13,694 bases of DNA from an uncultured Lachnospiraceae bacterium (GCA_905193085.1 CAJJNI010000051.1:1-13694); one strand, 5' to 3'; counted from the stretch's first letter, positions 6,736-13,632 are shown. A program made the numbers and translations. The notes: generated by a model not told the origin, from the sequence alone.

Positions 6736-8958
6736 CTACATACTCATTTCATTTTTCAAAAAATACTGTAAACCGCTATATCTTTTATGCTCATTTTCAT
6801 TTTCTACCATCTCATTAAAAACTGTTGCACTTCCAACAAGCGCAACACAGTTTTTCGCCCTTGTAACTGCTGTATATAACAAATTTCTGTTCATAAGCGG
6901 GCGAGGTCCCTGAAACATAGGCATTACTACAGCCGGATATTCACTTCCCTGAGATTTGTGCACTGTTATTGCATAGGCAAGTTCAAGCTCATCTAACAGC
7001 TTAAACGGATAGTCCACCTGACGGTTTTCATCAAATACGACCGTCATAAGCTCCATATTTTCATCAATGCGGCTTATAACCCCGATATCTCCGTTAAACA
7101 CGCCCATGCCTTTTTCAATTTCAACATTATAACGGTTTAAAATCTTCCACTCCAACTGATAATTGTTTTTTGTCTGCATTACTTTATCACCTTCTCTGAA
7201 CAGGCGGTCAGGCATCTCTTTTTCATATTTACCAGCCGCAGGAGGGTTTAAATATTTCTGCAGAAGTTTATTTAATTCATACACACCAAAAACACCTTTT
7301 CTCATAGGTGTAAGCACCTGTATATCGAGCGGTGTTGCATTAACAAAGCGCGGAAGTTTATCCTGGACAAGTGACAAAATCGCCCTCTGCATTATGAGCT
7401 GGTCATTCTGATGAATAAAGAAGAAGTCCCTGCTGTCTTTTTTCTGCAAATCAACTTCCTCGCCACGATTGATTTTATGCGCATTTTTGACAATATCACT
7501 CTCCATCGCCTGACGGAAAATTTTCGTAAGTCTTACAACCGGCAGTACCTGACTGTCTATCATATCTTTTAATACACATCCCGGCCCCACGCTCGGGAGC
7601 TGGTTGACATCTCCAACGAATATAAGCCTTGTTCCTACAAGAACTGCTTTTAAGAGATAGTTCATAAGATACATGTCTACCATAGATGTTTCATCTACTA
7701 TAATTACATCTGCCTCCAATGGATTCTGTTCATTTCTTCCAAATTCCGCAACCCTGTTGTCTCCCTCTAAACCGCCTGAGAGTTCAAGCAGACGGTGCAA
7801 AGTCTGTGCTTCATATCCTGTAGTTTCTGTCATTCTCTTTGCAGCACGTCCCGTAGGTGCTGCAAGATACAAATCCATTCCCTCTGATTCAAAATAATGT
7901 ATTATAGTTTCTATTGTTGTAGTTTTTCCTGTTCCGGGTCCACCTGTTATTATAAGAAGGCCTTTCTTAACTGCTTCTATAACCGCCTTATGCTGCATTT
8001 CATCAAGCACAATTCCGTCCTGCTTTTCTATTTCAGAAATTTTATTTTCAAGTTTTTCTTCATCAACATCATAATTAACATTTAAATCATCAAGCATTCT
8101 GGCAACATTCATTTCCATGAAATAATTCTGAGCCGCATATACTCTTATTTCTTCTTCAATCTGTTTTATGTAAACCTTTTTATCTATACACAAATCCATT
8201 AAATGATGTTCTATATCATCAGCTGATACACCGAGCAATTTAGTTCCTTCCATCATTAGAATTTCTTTAGGCAGATACATGTGTCCATCTAATGATGCTT
8301 TCTGTAGAACATAAAAAATCCCGCTTCTTATACGGAAGTCAGAATTACTTCCTATACCTGCTTTTTTTGCAATCTCGTCTGCTTTCAAAAAACCTATACC
8401 CTGTACTTCTTCTGCAAGACGATATGGGTTTTCTTCTATGATTCCACCTATTTTAAGACCATAACGGGCATACAATTTCATTCCGAGCTGATATGTTATA
8501 CCATATTTCTGCAAAACCATCATGATCGCACGCAAATCTCTCTTATCAGCCATCTGACTTGCTATTTCCCGTGCTTTTCGTTCACTAATGCCCTTTATTT
8601 CCGCAAGTCTTTCAGGTTCATTTTCTATTATTTCAAATGTTTCTTCACCAAATCGTCTGATTATCCTTGATGCCATTGCCGCACCAATTCCTTTTATTGC
8701 GCCTGAACTTAAGTATCTTTCTATTGATTTTACATCTTCAGGCGGCAGCACCTCATACTCCCTTATTTCATACTGCGGACCATATGTTGGATTAATTACC
8801 ATATCTGCTTTGATGAGTAATAATTCTCCCTCAGAAACTGATGCGGCATAACCTACACATGAGTACAACTCCCCATCACAGTCAAGGTCCATAACCGTAT
8901 AACCGTTATCTTTATTCTGAAAAACAATATGGTCAACATAACCTTTTATCTCTTCCAT
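6736..8958 (-). CDS. recD2: RecD2 family ATP-dependent DNA helicase
   Basis: RecD2 is a superfamily 1B 5'-to-3' helicase that acts without RecBC and is involved in replication fork maintenance and DNA repair. The 740-aa protein has an N-terminal OB-like domain, then helix-hairpin-helix repeats (around 85-195, with GAIKGIGAAMA near 86-96). The motor follows, with Walker A GGPGTGKT (339-346), Walker B VDET (421-424), GDVNQLP (449-455), the VHKSQGSEY segment (666-674) and motif VI YTAVTRAK (695-702). The start is the ATG at 8958, preceded by AGGAGG with 7-nt spacing. The longer GTG-initiated frame from 8976 would place this ribosome binding site inside the coding region. It lies just after the flagellar operon terminator and is followed by comFC after 7 nt. 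No clear promoter is visible between terminator and gene. Confidence 0.96.
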   Translation of the reverse strand: MEEIKGYVDHIVFQNKDNGYTVMDLDCDGELYSCVGYAASVSEGELLLIKADMVINPTYGPQYEIREYEVLPPEDVKSIERYLSSGAIKGIGAAMASRIIRRFGEETFEIIENEPERLAEIKGISERKAREIASQMADKRDLRAIMMVLQKYGITYQLGMKLYARYGLKIGGIIEENPYRLAEEVQGIGFLKADEIAKKAGIGSNSDFRIRSGIFYVLQKASLDGHMYLPKEILMMEGTKLLGVSADDIEHHLMDLCIDKKVYIKQIEEEIRVYAAQNYFMEMNVARMLDDLNVNYDVDEEKLENKISEIEKQDGIVLDEMQHKAVIEAVKKGLLIITGGPGTGKTTTIETIIHYFESEGMDLYLAAPTGRAAKRMTETTGYEAQTLHRLLELSGGLEGDNRVAEFGRNEQNPLEADVIIVDETSMVDMYLMNYLLKAVLVGTRLIFVGDVNQLPSVGPGCVLKDMIDSQVLPVVRLTKIFRQAMESDIVKNAHKINRGEEVDLQKKDSRDFFFIHQNDQLIMQRAILSLVQDKLPRFVNATPLDIQVLTPMRKGVFGVYELNKLLQKYLNPPAAGKYEKEMPDRLFREGDKVMQTKNNYQLEWKILNRYNVEIEKGMGVFNGDIGVISRIDENMELMTVVFDENRQVDYPFKLLDELELAYAITVHKSQGSEYPAVVMPMFQGPRPLMNRNLLYTAVTRAKNCVALVGSATVFNEMVENENEHKRYSGLQYFLKNEMSM

Positions 8959-9003
8959 TTTTCCACCTCCTGCCACTGACAGTTTTCTATGATATACAGC
9001 AAC

Positions 9004-9035
9004 AAAAAGCCCCTAGCAAAATTACGCTATGGGGC
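9004..9035 (-). terminator. Rho-independent terminator of the mbl-flgFGJ operon
   Basis: On the minus strand GCCCC, a bulged A and TAGC (9035-9026) pair with GCTA and GGGGC (9017-9009) around an 8-nt loop, followed by TTTTT (9008-9004). The nine-pair stem with a single bulge and the T-run is typical. It lies about 75 nt after flgJ and just before recD2, so it separates the flagellar block from the recD2-comFC-yvyF block. Confidence 0.88.
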
Positions 9036-9108
9036 CTTATCATTTAAATTGTCAAAGATATTCGCAATCTGCTTTGCTGCCTGCTAATATTGGATTTTCT
9101 CTTTGATT

Positions 9109-9450
9109 TTATAAATTATAATTTCTTTTCATCTGCTCAAATAATTTCTGTGCGATACCAAAATCTGTCTGTTTTGTCGCAGACTTTGCCATCTCCTGAT
9201 ATGCTAAATCGCTGAACATTTCAACTTCATTATTTGAAGACTCTTCTGATTCAGGAACCATTTTTTCCATTCCCTTAAAAATCTGTTCAACAAAATATGC
9301 TTCAAATTCTTTACAGACATCCATTAGTTCATCTTCATCTGCCGAAGATAAATCTGAGCTGTTTAACTTACTCTCTAATTCTGATGTTGCAGAAGAAGTC
9401 TTATAATAATCTGAATTATAAAGAGTAGATGCATCTATTGACATAGCCAT
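9109..9450 (-). CDS. flgJ: Flagellar rod-binding protein, FlgJ N-terminal domain type
   Basis: The 113-aa protein matches the rod-binding domain of FlgJ, which acts as a cap or scaffold for assembly of the flagellar rod. After a Ser-rich N-terminal linker comes the conserved helical region, from about residue 41 (DVCKEFEAYFVEQIFKGM) to the C-terminus (DLAYQEMAKSATKQTDFGIAQKLFEQM). The C-terminal peptidoglycan hydrolase domain of enterobacterial FlgJ is absent, as is usual in Firmicutes. The ATG at 9450 has GGAGG with 7-nt spacing. The longer frame from TTG at 9471 would contain that ribosome binding site and is unlikely. It is the last gene of the mbl-flgF-flgG block, 96 nt after flgG, and is followed by a strong terminator. 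Confidence 0.88.
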   Translation of the reverse strand: MAMSIDASTLYNSDYYKTSSATSELESKLNSSDLSSADEDELMDVCKEFEAYFVEQIFKGMEKMVPESEESSNNEVEMFSDLAYQEMAKSATKQTDFGIAQKLFEQMKRNYNL

Positions 9451-9473
9451 ATATCTTCCTCCATCAAACAATC

Positions 9474-9507
9474 GTTCACATTATACTTCTGTTCATTCTA
9501 TACTTCT
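9474..9507 (-). repeat. 17-bp imperfect tandem repeat between flgG and flgJ
   Basis: Two adjacent 17-nt units, AGAAGTATAGAATGAAC (9507-9491) and AGAAGTATAATGTGAAC (9490-9474), agree at 14 of 17 positions. The second contains a perfect TATAAT (9485-9480), but no acceptable -35 hexamer lies 16-18 nt upstream. The repeat occupies the unusually long 96-nt gap before flgJ, whose ribosome binding site follows at once. Possible roles are a regulator site or an activator-dependent promoter for flgJ. Confidence 0.5.
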
Positions 9508-9546
9508 CTACATGTTACTTATCGTCCGTTAAATCTGTCAGCCAGA

Positions 9547-10365
9547 TTATCTCTTAAGGTTGTTAGCTTCTTCCATCATAGTATCAGATGTTGTTATCGC
9601 CTTTGAATTCATCTCATATGCCCTCTGTGCAATTATAAGATTAACCATCTCATCTGCGACCTGGACATTGGAACTTTCCAAATATCCCTGATACAATGTA
9701 CTTCTCTGAGCCTGAGCAATTGTATTTTCTTCCTGTGCAACACCTGATGCCGGTGATACCTGGAAATATGTACCTGCAAGCTTAGTAAGACCTGATGGAT
9801 TGTTAAACTGGTATAAACCTATAGTTGCACCTAAATCAACCCAGTTATTATCAGCATTCATATATCCAAGAGAACCATCTTTACTGAATTTAACTGATGA
9901 CATCTGATATCCTGCCGGAACCTGAATACTGTTTCCGTTAGTATCAAGCACAGGATAACCCTCTGACGATGTCAGAATCATTCCACCATTACCTGAAAGA
10001 GCCCATTTAAAATTACCGTTTCGTGTATAAGCAATCTCGCCATTTTCCTGGCGAACAGCAAAGAAACCTTTACCACTGATACCAAAATCAGTATTGCTGT
10101 CTGATTCCTGCATAGACCCCTGTTCAAATGATGTATCTATAGAACAATTTCTTACACCAAGTCCAACCTGTGCACCAACCGGCTTAGGGTTACCATTGGC
10201 TGTTGTTGTCTTAGTCTGGAGAGTTTGATATAAAAGTGATTTAAATTCAGCTTTTTCAGACTTAAAACCCGTTGTATTAACATTTGCAAGGTTATCTGCT
10301 ATAGTATCTACATTAGTCTGCTGGGCTATCATTCCTGATGCCCCTGTCCATAATGCTCTTAACAA
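9547..10365 (-). CDS. flgG: Flagellar distal rod / hook-basal body protein (FlgG, FlhP-like)
   Basis: FlgG-type proteins build the rod that crosses the cell wall and joins the basal body to the hook. The N-terminal Flg_bb_rod motif is clear (ASGMIAQQTNVDTIADNLAN, then NTTGFK, to about residue 36). The middle has GKGFF (98-102) and YTRNGNF (113-119). The C-terminal coiled segment is LESSNVQVADEMVNLIIAQR (229-248) followed by AYEMNSKAI. I place the start at TTG 10365 (272 aa, MLRALWTGASGM), because FlgG proteins normally begin M-x-R-(A/S)-L-W and AAAGGG lies 10 nt upstream. A GTG at 10374 would add three residues but sits 1 nt from that ribosome binding site. It is second of two paralogous rod genes after mbl, the place of flhP in Bacillus subtilis. 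Confidence 0.93.
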   Translation of the reverse strand: MLRALWTGASGMIAQQTNVDTIADNLANVNTTGFKSEKAEFKSLLYQTLQTKTTTANGNPKPVGAQVGLGVRNCSIDTSFEQGSMQESDSNTDFGISGKGFFAVRQENGEIAYTRNGNFKWALSGNGGMILTSSEGYPVLDTNGNSIQVPAGYQMSSVKFSKDGSLGYMNADNNWVDLGATIGLYQFNNPSGLTKLAGTYFQVSPASGVAQEENTIAQAQRSTLYQGYLESSNVQVADEMVNLIIAQRAYEMNSKAITTSDTMMEEANNLKR

Positions 10366-10397
10366 ATTATCCACACCCTTTCATTAAGTATAATCCG

Positions 10398-11168
10398 TTA
10401 CAGTCTTCCTACCTGGTTGACTGCTTTATCTAAAGTCTCATCAATTGACTGTATAATTTTCTGATTAGACTCATAATTTCTCTGTATTTCAATCATACTT
10501 ACCATTTCTTCTACAACATTGATGTTAGAAGCTTCTAACACGCCCTGAACAACAGTACACGGTGCATTCTGTGCTGTAGCTCCATCTACCGCGTCATACA
10601 AATTTTCTCCGTAATGTGACAAATAGTTATAATCAGCAAAATCAACAAGTGCAAAACGGTCTACCAACTGGTCATTCTGATATATATTGCCTAATGTATC
10701 AACCTTAGTCTCTGAATTAACATCTAATCTTATCGGTCCATTCTGACCCAGCACAAAATCTCCGTCATCTGTTACAAGATAACCTTCCTGTGTCAATGTA
10801 AATGAGCCGTCACGAGTATACTTAGTGCTCGTCTCACCTGCTTTGTTAGTATATGATATCTGGAAAAATCCTTTTCCATCTAAAGCAAAATCATAATCAT
10901 TATCAGTAACTTCAATAGGTCCTTCATCAAAATTAGTATATGTCTCACCAATCTTGGCACCCATATTCATTGTACCGATTCTTCTGTTATTAAAAAACTC
11001 TGATTCATCTTTAATCTTGGCAGCATAAACATCAGCAAAACTTACACTAGTTGCGCCCTCTTTTTTAAATCCGTTAGTATCAGAATTAGCGAGGTTATTA
11101 GTTACTACTTCCATTCTCTTCTGCTGCTGAACCATACCTGTATAAGCTGTGTATAAACCCTTAACCAT
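10398..11168 (-). CDS. flgF: Flagellar basal-body rod protein (FlgF, FlhO-like)
   Basis: This 256-aa rod-family protein has the N-terminal Flg_bb_rod motif (YTGMVQQQKRMEVVTNNLAN at 9-28, then DTNGFK at 30-35). The central part has GKGFF (99-103, approximate) and YTRDGSF (117-123). The C-terminal helix is LEASNINVVEEMVSMIEIQR (211-230), then NYESNQKIIQ. It is a paralogue of the downstream flgG. By position straight after mbl it corresponds to flhO of Bacillus subtilis; FlgF is the usual name for the proximal-rod member. The ATG at 11168 has AGGAGGG about 8 nt upstream, and the gene begins 20 nt after mbl, so the two are almost certainly co-transcribed. Rod proteins are exported by the flagellar type III system and lack a cleaved signal peptide; none is seen here. 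Confidence 0.92.
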   Translation of the reverse strand: MVKGLYTAYTGMVQQQKRMEVVTNNLANSDTNGFKKEGATSVSFADVYAAKIKDESEFFNNRRIGTMNMGAKIGETYTNFDEGPIEVTDNDYDFALDGKGFFQISYTNKAGETSTKYTRDGSFTLTQEGYLVTDDGDFVLGQNGPIRLDVNSETKVDTLGNIYQNDQLVDRFALVDFADYNYLSHYGENLYDAVDGATAQNAPCTVVQGVLEASNINVVEEMVSMIEIQRNYESNQKIIQSIDETLDKAVNQVGRL

Positions 11169-11188
11169 ACATTAAGCCCTCCTAAAGA

Positions 11189-12181
11189 TTATTCTTCAGT
11201 CCTTCCGCTTAAGAACTCAACATATTTACCTGTTCCAATTGCAACTGCTGTCATTGGTTCTTCTGCTGTCATTGTATTGATACCTGTCTTCTCTTCAATA
11301 AGCTCTTCAAGTCCGCGAAGCAATGCTCCACCACCTGTAAGAACGATACCTCTGTCGGCAACATCGGCTGCAAGTTCCGGTGGAGTCTTCTCTAATACAC
11401 TGTGAACAGCTTCTACAATCTGTGAAGTCGTCTCTTTAAGTGCTTCTTCTGTCTCCTCGGAAGTAACTGTAACAGTCTTAGGTAAACCTGTAACAAGGTT
11501 ACGTCCTCTTACATCCATTGTCTCTACCTGTGGTCTTCTGTAGGCTGTACCGATTTTAATCTTGATATCCTCAGCTGTTCTTTCACCAATCAAAAGATTA
11601 TGCTTCTTTCTCATAAAACGAACTATAGCTTCATCGAAATCATCACCGGCAATTTTAATTGACTGGCTTACTACAGTTCCTCCAAGTGAAATAACTGCGA
11701 TATCAGATGTACCACCACCGATATCAACTATCATGTTTCCGCAAGGTCTTGAAATATCAATACCTGCACCTATAGCTGCTGCGATAGGTTCTTCTATAAT
11801 AGCAACACTTCTTGCTCCTGCCTGAATTGTTGCATCTTCAACTGCTTTCTTCTCTACTTCCGTAACACCACTTGGAACGCAGACACTTATCCTTGGTTTA
11901 CGGAACATTTTCTTTCCTACTGCTTTCTGTATAAAATACTTAAGCATCTTCTCTGTTACCGTGTAATCAGAAATAACACCCTGACGAAGCGGTCTTACAG
12001 CCACGATATTTCCAGGTGTTCTTCCAAGCATAAGTCTTGCTTCTTCTCCAATTGCCTTAATACGGTTAGTGTCTCTATCAAAAGCTACTACTGATGGCTC
12101 TTTTAAAACCACGCCTTTACCTCTTATATATACCAGGATACTAGCGGTTCCCAAATCAATTCCTATATCTGTTGAAACCAT
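11189..12181 (-). CDS. mbl: MreB/Mbl family actin-like cell-shape protein
   Basis: This is a bacterial actin that polymerises at the membrane and guides lateral peptidoglycan synthesis. The ATPase motifs of the actin/Hsp70 fold are all visible: phosphate 1 DIGIDLGTAS (5-14), phosphate 2 VDIGGGTSDIAVI (152-164) and the adenosine motif LTGGGALLRGL (281-291). The 330-aa length fits the family. Mbl is preferred over MreB because flhO/flhP-like genes follow it, as in Bacillus subtilis, and no mreC or mreD is nearby; motif content alone does not separate the paralogues. The ATG at 12181 has AAAGGGG with 7-nt spacing. The TTG at 12187 is one base from that site and is rejected. A consensus promoter lies about 105 nt upstream. 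In Bacillus spoIIID precedes mbl; here ridA does. Confidence 0.94.
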   Translation of the reverse strand: MVSTDIGIDLGTASILVYIRGKGVVLKEPSVVAFDRDTNRIKAIGEEARLMLGRTPGNIVAVRPLRQGVISDYTVTEKMLKYFIQKAVGKKMFRKPRISVCVPSGVTEVEKKAVEDATIQAGARSVAIIEEPIAAAIGAGIDISRPCGNMIVDIGGGTSDIAVISLGGTVVSQSIKIAGDDFDEAIVRFMRKKHNLLIGERTAEDIKIKIGTAYRRPQVETMDVRGRNLVTGLPKTVTVTSEETEEALKETTSQIVEAVHSVLEKTPPELAADVADRGIVLTGGGALLRGLEELIEEKTGINTMTAEEPMTAVAIGTGKYVEFLSGRTEE

Positions 12182-12292
12182 TTCCAATCCCCTTTCTTCG
12201 CATTTCTGTAACTACTCCAATCCCTGGTCCGGGAAAGAATTTTACAATTACATTTTATCCGTCTATTACTGTTTTTAAACATACCTGAATCC

Positions 12293-12321
12293 ATTATATA
12301 CAAGTTATATAACTTTGTCAA
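12293..12321 (-). promoter_or_regulatory. Consensus sigma-A promoter for mbl-flgF-flgG-flgJ
   Basis: On the minus strand TTGACA (12321-12316) and TATAAT (12298-12293) are separated by exactly 17 nt, a full match to the vegetative consensus. The predicted start of transcription is near 12286, giving an untranslated leader of about 105 nt before the mbl ATG. The -35 begins three bases after the ridA stop codon, and no terminator for ridA is seen. The spacer is mostly a palindrome. Confidence 0.88.
12302..12315. repeat. Perfect 14-bp palindrome inside the mbl promoter spacer
   Basis: AAGTTATATAACTT reads the same on both strands and fills 14 of the 17 bases between the -35 and -10 hexamers. Allowing one extra base, the symmetry extends outward to ACAAGTT...AACTTtGT. 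A dimeric repressor bound here would cover both promoter elements, so an operator is a reasonable inference. AT-rich palindromes also occur by chance. Confidence 0.6.
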
Positions 12322-12324
12322 AGT

Positions 12325-12702
12325 TTATTTTTTCAAAGCAACAGCTTCGATTTCAATAAGCACATCTTTAGGAAGTCTTGCAACCTCTACACATGAGCGT
12401 GCCGGAAATGGCTCTTCAAAATATGAAGCATAAACTTCATTTATTTTTGCAAAATCGTCCATATTCTTTATAAATACTGTTGTCTTAATAACATCAGATG
12501 GTTCACAGCCTGACGCCTTTAAAAGATTCATAAGATTTCCAATTGCCTGTTTTGCCTGACCCTGTGCATCTTCCGGAATATTTCCAGTCTTTGGGTCTAC
12601 AGGAATAACTCCTGATGTATATACCATTCCATTAACTTCTATTGCCTGTGAGTATGGTCCGATTGCTGCCGGTGCGTTTTCTGTACTGATTACATTTTTC
12701 AT
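12325..12702 (-). CDS. ridA: RidA family reactive imine/enamine deaminase
   Basis: RidA hydrolyses 2-aminoacrylate and related enamine/imine intermediates released by PLP enzymes such as threonine/serine dehydratase, protecting other PLP enzymes in the cytosol. The 125-aa protein has IGPYSQA (14-20), YTSGVIPVDP (28-37) and the family signature ARSCVEVARLPKDVLIEIEA (101-120). Arg102 and Glu117 correspond to the substrate-binding Arg105 and catalytic Glu120 of Escherichia coli RidA, so the protein should be an active member. The ATG at 12702 overlaps the cvfB stop as TAATG and is preceded by AGGAGG with about 9-nt spacing, suggesting coupled translation. The mbl promoter begins three bases after its stop codon. 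No terminator separates it from mbl, so read-through is possible. Confidence 0.95.
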   Translation of the reverse strand: MKNVISTENAPAAIGPYSQAIEVNGMVYTSGVIPVDPKTGNIPEDAQGQAKQAIGNLMNLLKASGCEPSDVIKTTVFIKNMDDFAKINEVYASYFEEPFPARSCVEVARLPKDVLIEIEAVALKK

Positions 12703-13538
12703 TATTTTGTCCTCCTGATATTTTTTTCTGTGATTTCTATTTTTCTTTCTTTTAAAAGTCTTCCTACTGCCCTTTTAAATGACGCCTTGCTAAGTCCTGT
12801 CTCTCTTTTTATTATCTCCGGTGAAACCTTATCATTAAAAGGAAGTACACCATCATAAGAGTCTATAACATCAAGAACTATCTTAGCATCATCATCCATT
12901 TGCAGATATGCTTTTTTTCTGACACTTAAATCAAGCTTACCATCTTCAAGCACTCTTGTAACCCTTGCAGTTACAACATCACCTATCTGCAAATCACCCT
13001 GACAGTCTTTCTTCGGAATAAGTGCTGAATATTTGTCGTCAACTGCAACAAACAAACCATAATTTGCACTTTTTTCATAAATTCTTCCTTTAACTGTATC
13101 TTCTATAGTATATGGACTGTTAGAAGATAAAGCTTCATACACATTCATTGAAGCGCATAAGCGGTTACTCTTGTCTATATAAAGTGTAACAAGGCATTCA
13201 TCGCCTTCTCTTACTCTTCTGGTCTGCTGCTTAAATGGAAGAAACAGGTCCTTCTCAAGCCCCCAGTCCAGAAAAGCTCCAATTTTTCCAACTTCTGTTA
13301 CTTTCAGGACAGCCACTCCGCCCAAAGTGAGCATTGGCTGTTTTACTGTTGAAATAAGTCTGTCCTTTGAATCTCTGTATATAAACACATCTATACAATC
13401 ACCAATCTGAGTATTCTCAGGCACCTGTTTTATCGGCAAAAGAACCCTCTCTGCAAAAGAGCTTCCCTCTGCAAGATAAACACCAAAATCTACTTTCTTA
13501 ACTACTTCCAGTTTCTGCACATTTCCTAATTCTATCAT
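12702..13538 (-). CDS. cvfB: CvfB/YitL family S1-domain RNA-binding protein
   Basis: CvfB-type proteins bind RNA through S1 domains; in Staphylococcus aureus CvfB affects virulence gene expression, while the role in commensal Clostridia is unknown. The 278-aa protein shows three S1-like segments (about 8-66, 73-132 and 147-207) and a C-terminal winged-helix (about 217-274) with KRETGLSKASFKRAVGRLLK. The N-terminus MIELGNVQKLEVVKKVDFGVYL... is the usual CvfB beginning. The ATG at 13538 follows AAAGGA with 9-nt spacing. An ATG at 13556 would add six residues but has no ribosome binding site and would place the AAAGGA inside the gene. It lies just after the tRNA-Gln terminator and overlaps ridA as TAATG. 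No good promoter is visible upstream. Confidence 0.88.
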   Translation of the reverse strand: MIELGNVQKLEVVKKVDFGVYLAEGSSFAERVLLPIKQVPENTQIGDCIDVFIYRDSKDRLISTVKQPMLTLGGVAVLKVTEVGKIGAFLDWGLEKDLFLPFKQQTRRVREGDECLVTLYIDKSNRLCASMNVYEALSSNSPYTIEDTVKGRIYEKSANYGLFVAVDDKYSALIPKKDCQGDLQIGDVVTARVTRVLEDGKLDLSVRKKAYLQMDDDAKIVLDVIDSYDGVLPFNDKVSPEIIKRETGLSKASFKRAVGRLLKERKIEITEKNIRRTK

Positions 13539-13560
13539 GTCTGTCCGTCCTTTCATATAT

Positions 13561-13577
13561 CCGGCTAAAACAACCGG
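13561..13577 (-). other. Short hairpin in the cvfB leader
   Basis: On the minus strand CCGGTT (13577-13572) can pair with AGCCGG (13566-13561) around a 5-nt loop, giving six pairs including one G-T. The hairpin ends about 7 nt upstream of the cvfB ribosome binding site and has no T-run, so it is not a terminator. It may be a small translation-control structure, or chance, since CCGG is self-complementary. Confidence 0.3.
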
Positions 13578-13596
13578 CTCACTTTACTGTTACAAC

Positions 13597-13626
13597 AAAA
13601 AAGACTTCCTTTTGTCTAAGGAAGTC
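13597..13626 (-). terminator. Rho-independent terminator after tRNA-Gln
   Basis: On the minus strand GACTTCC (13626-13620, opposite GGAAGTC in plus) pairs perfectly with GGAAGTC (13609-13603) around a 10-nt loop, followed by six T residues (13602-13597). It lies 7 nt after the tRNA 3' end, which marks it as the end of the tRNA transcript. Confidence 0.88.
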
Positions 13627-13632
13627 CACTAA

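Noticed and set aside
9026..9055. TTGACA at 9055-9050 on the minus strand as a recD2 promoter.
   Set aside because: The sequence 16-18 nt downstream is CATAGC/CCATAG, a poor -10, and transcription would start within the terminator hairpin.
9515..9545. GACGATAA between flgG and flgJ as a sigma-28 -10 element.
   Set aside because: No TAAA lies about 15 nt upstream.
12183..12224. The nonamer GGGATTGGA occurs twice in the mbl leader (12224-12216 and at the true ribosome binding site, 12191-12183).
   Set aside because: A single short repeat in a purine-rich leader is easily coincidental, and no start codon follows the first copy.
12221..12234. Hairpin TCCC...GGGA in the mbl leader as a riboswitch or ridA terminator.
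   Set aside because: Four pairs only, no T-run, and no recognisable riboswitch core.
12250..12275. Flagellar sigma-28-like site in the mbl leader (TAAA ... ACGGATAA on the minus strand).
   Set aside because: The spacing is about 11 nt instead of about 15, and the -10 part matches at only five of eight positions.
16..12278. Plus-strand open frames throughout the window (for example 16-246, 6530-6913, 11562-11825).
   Set aside because: They lie opposite well-identified minus-strand genes, have low-complexity or Cys/Phe/Ser-rich antisense composition, and lack ribosome binding sites or family motifs.
12163..12282. Upstream open reading frame of about 39 codons (ATG at 12282, minus strand) in the mbl leader that overlaps the mbl start.
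   Set aside because: Its ATG would be only about 4 nt from the predicted transcript start, it has no ribosome binding site, and its composition is Lys/Arg-rich with no family resemblance.
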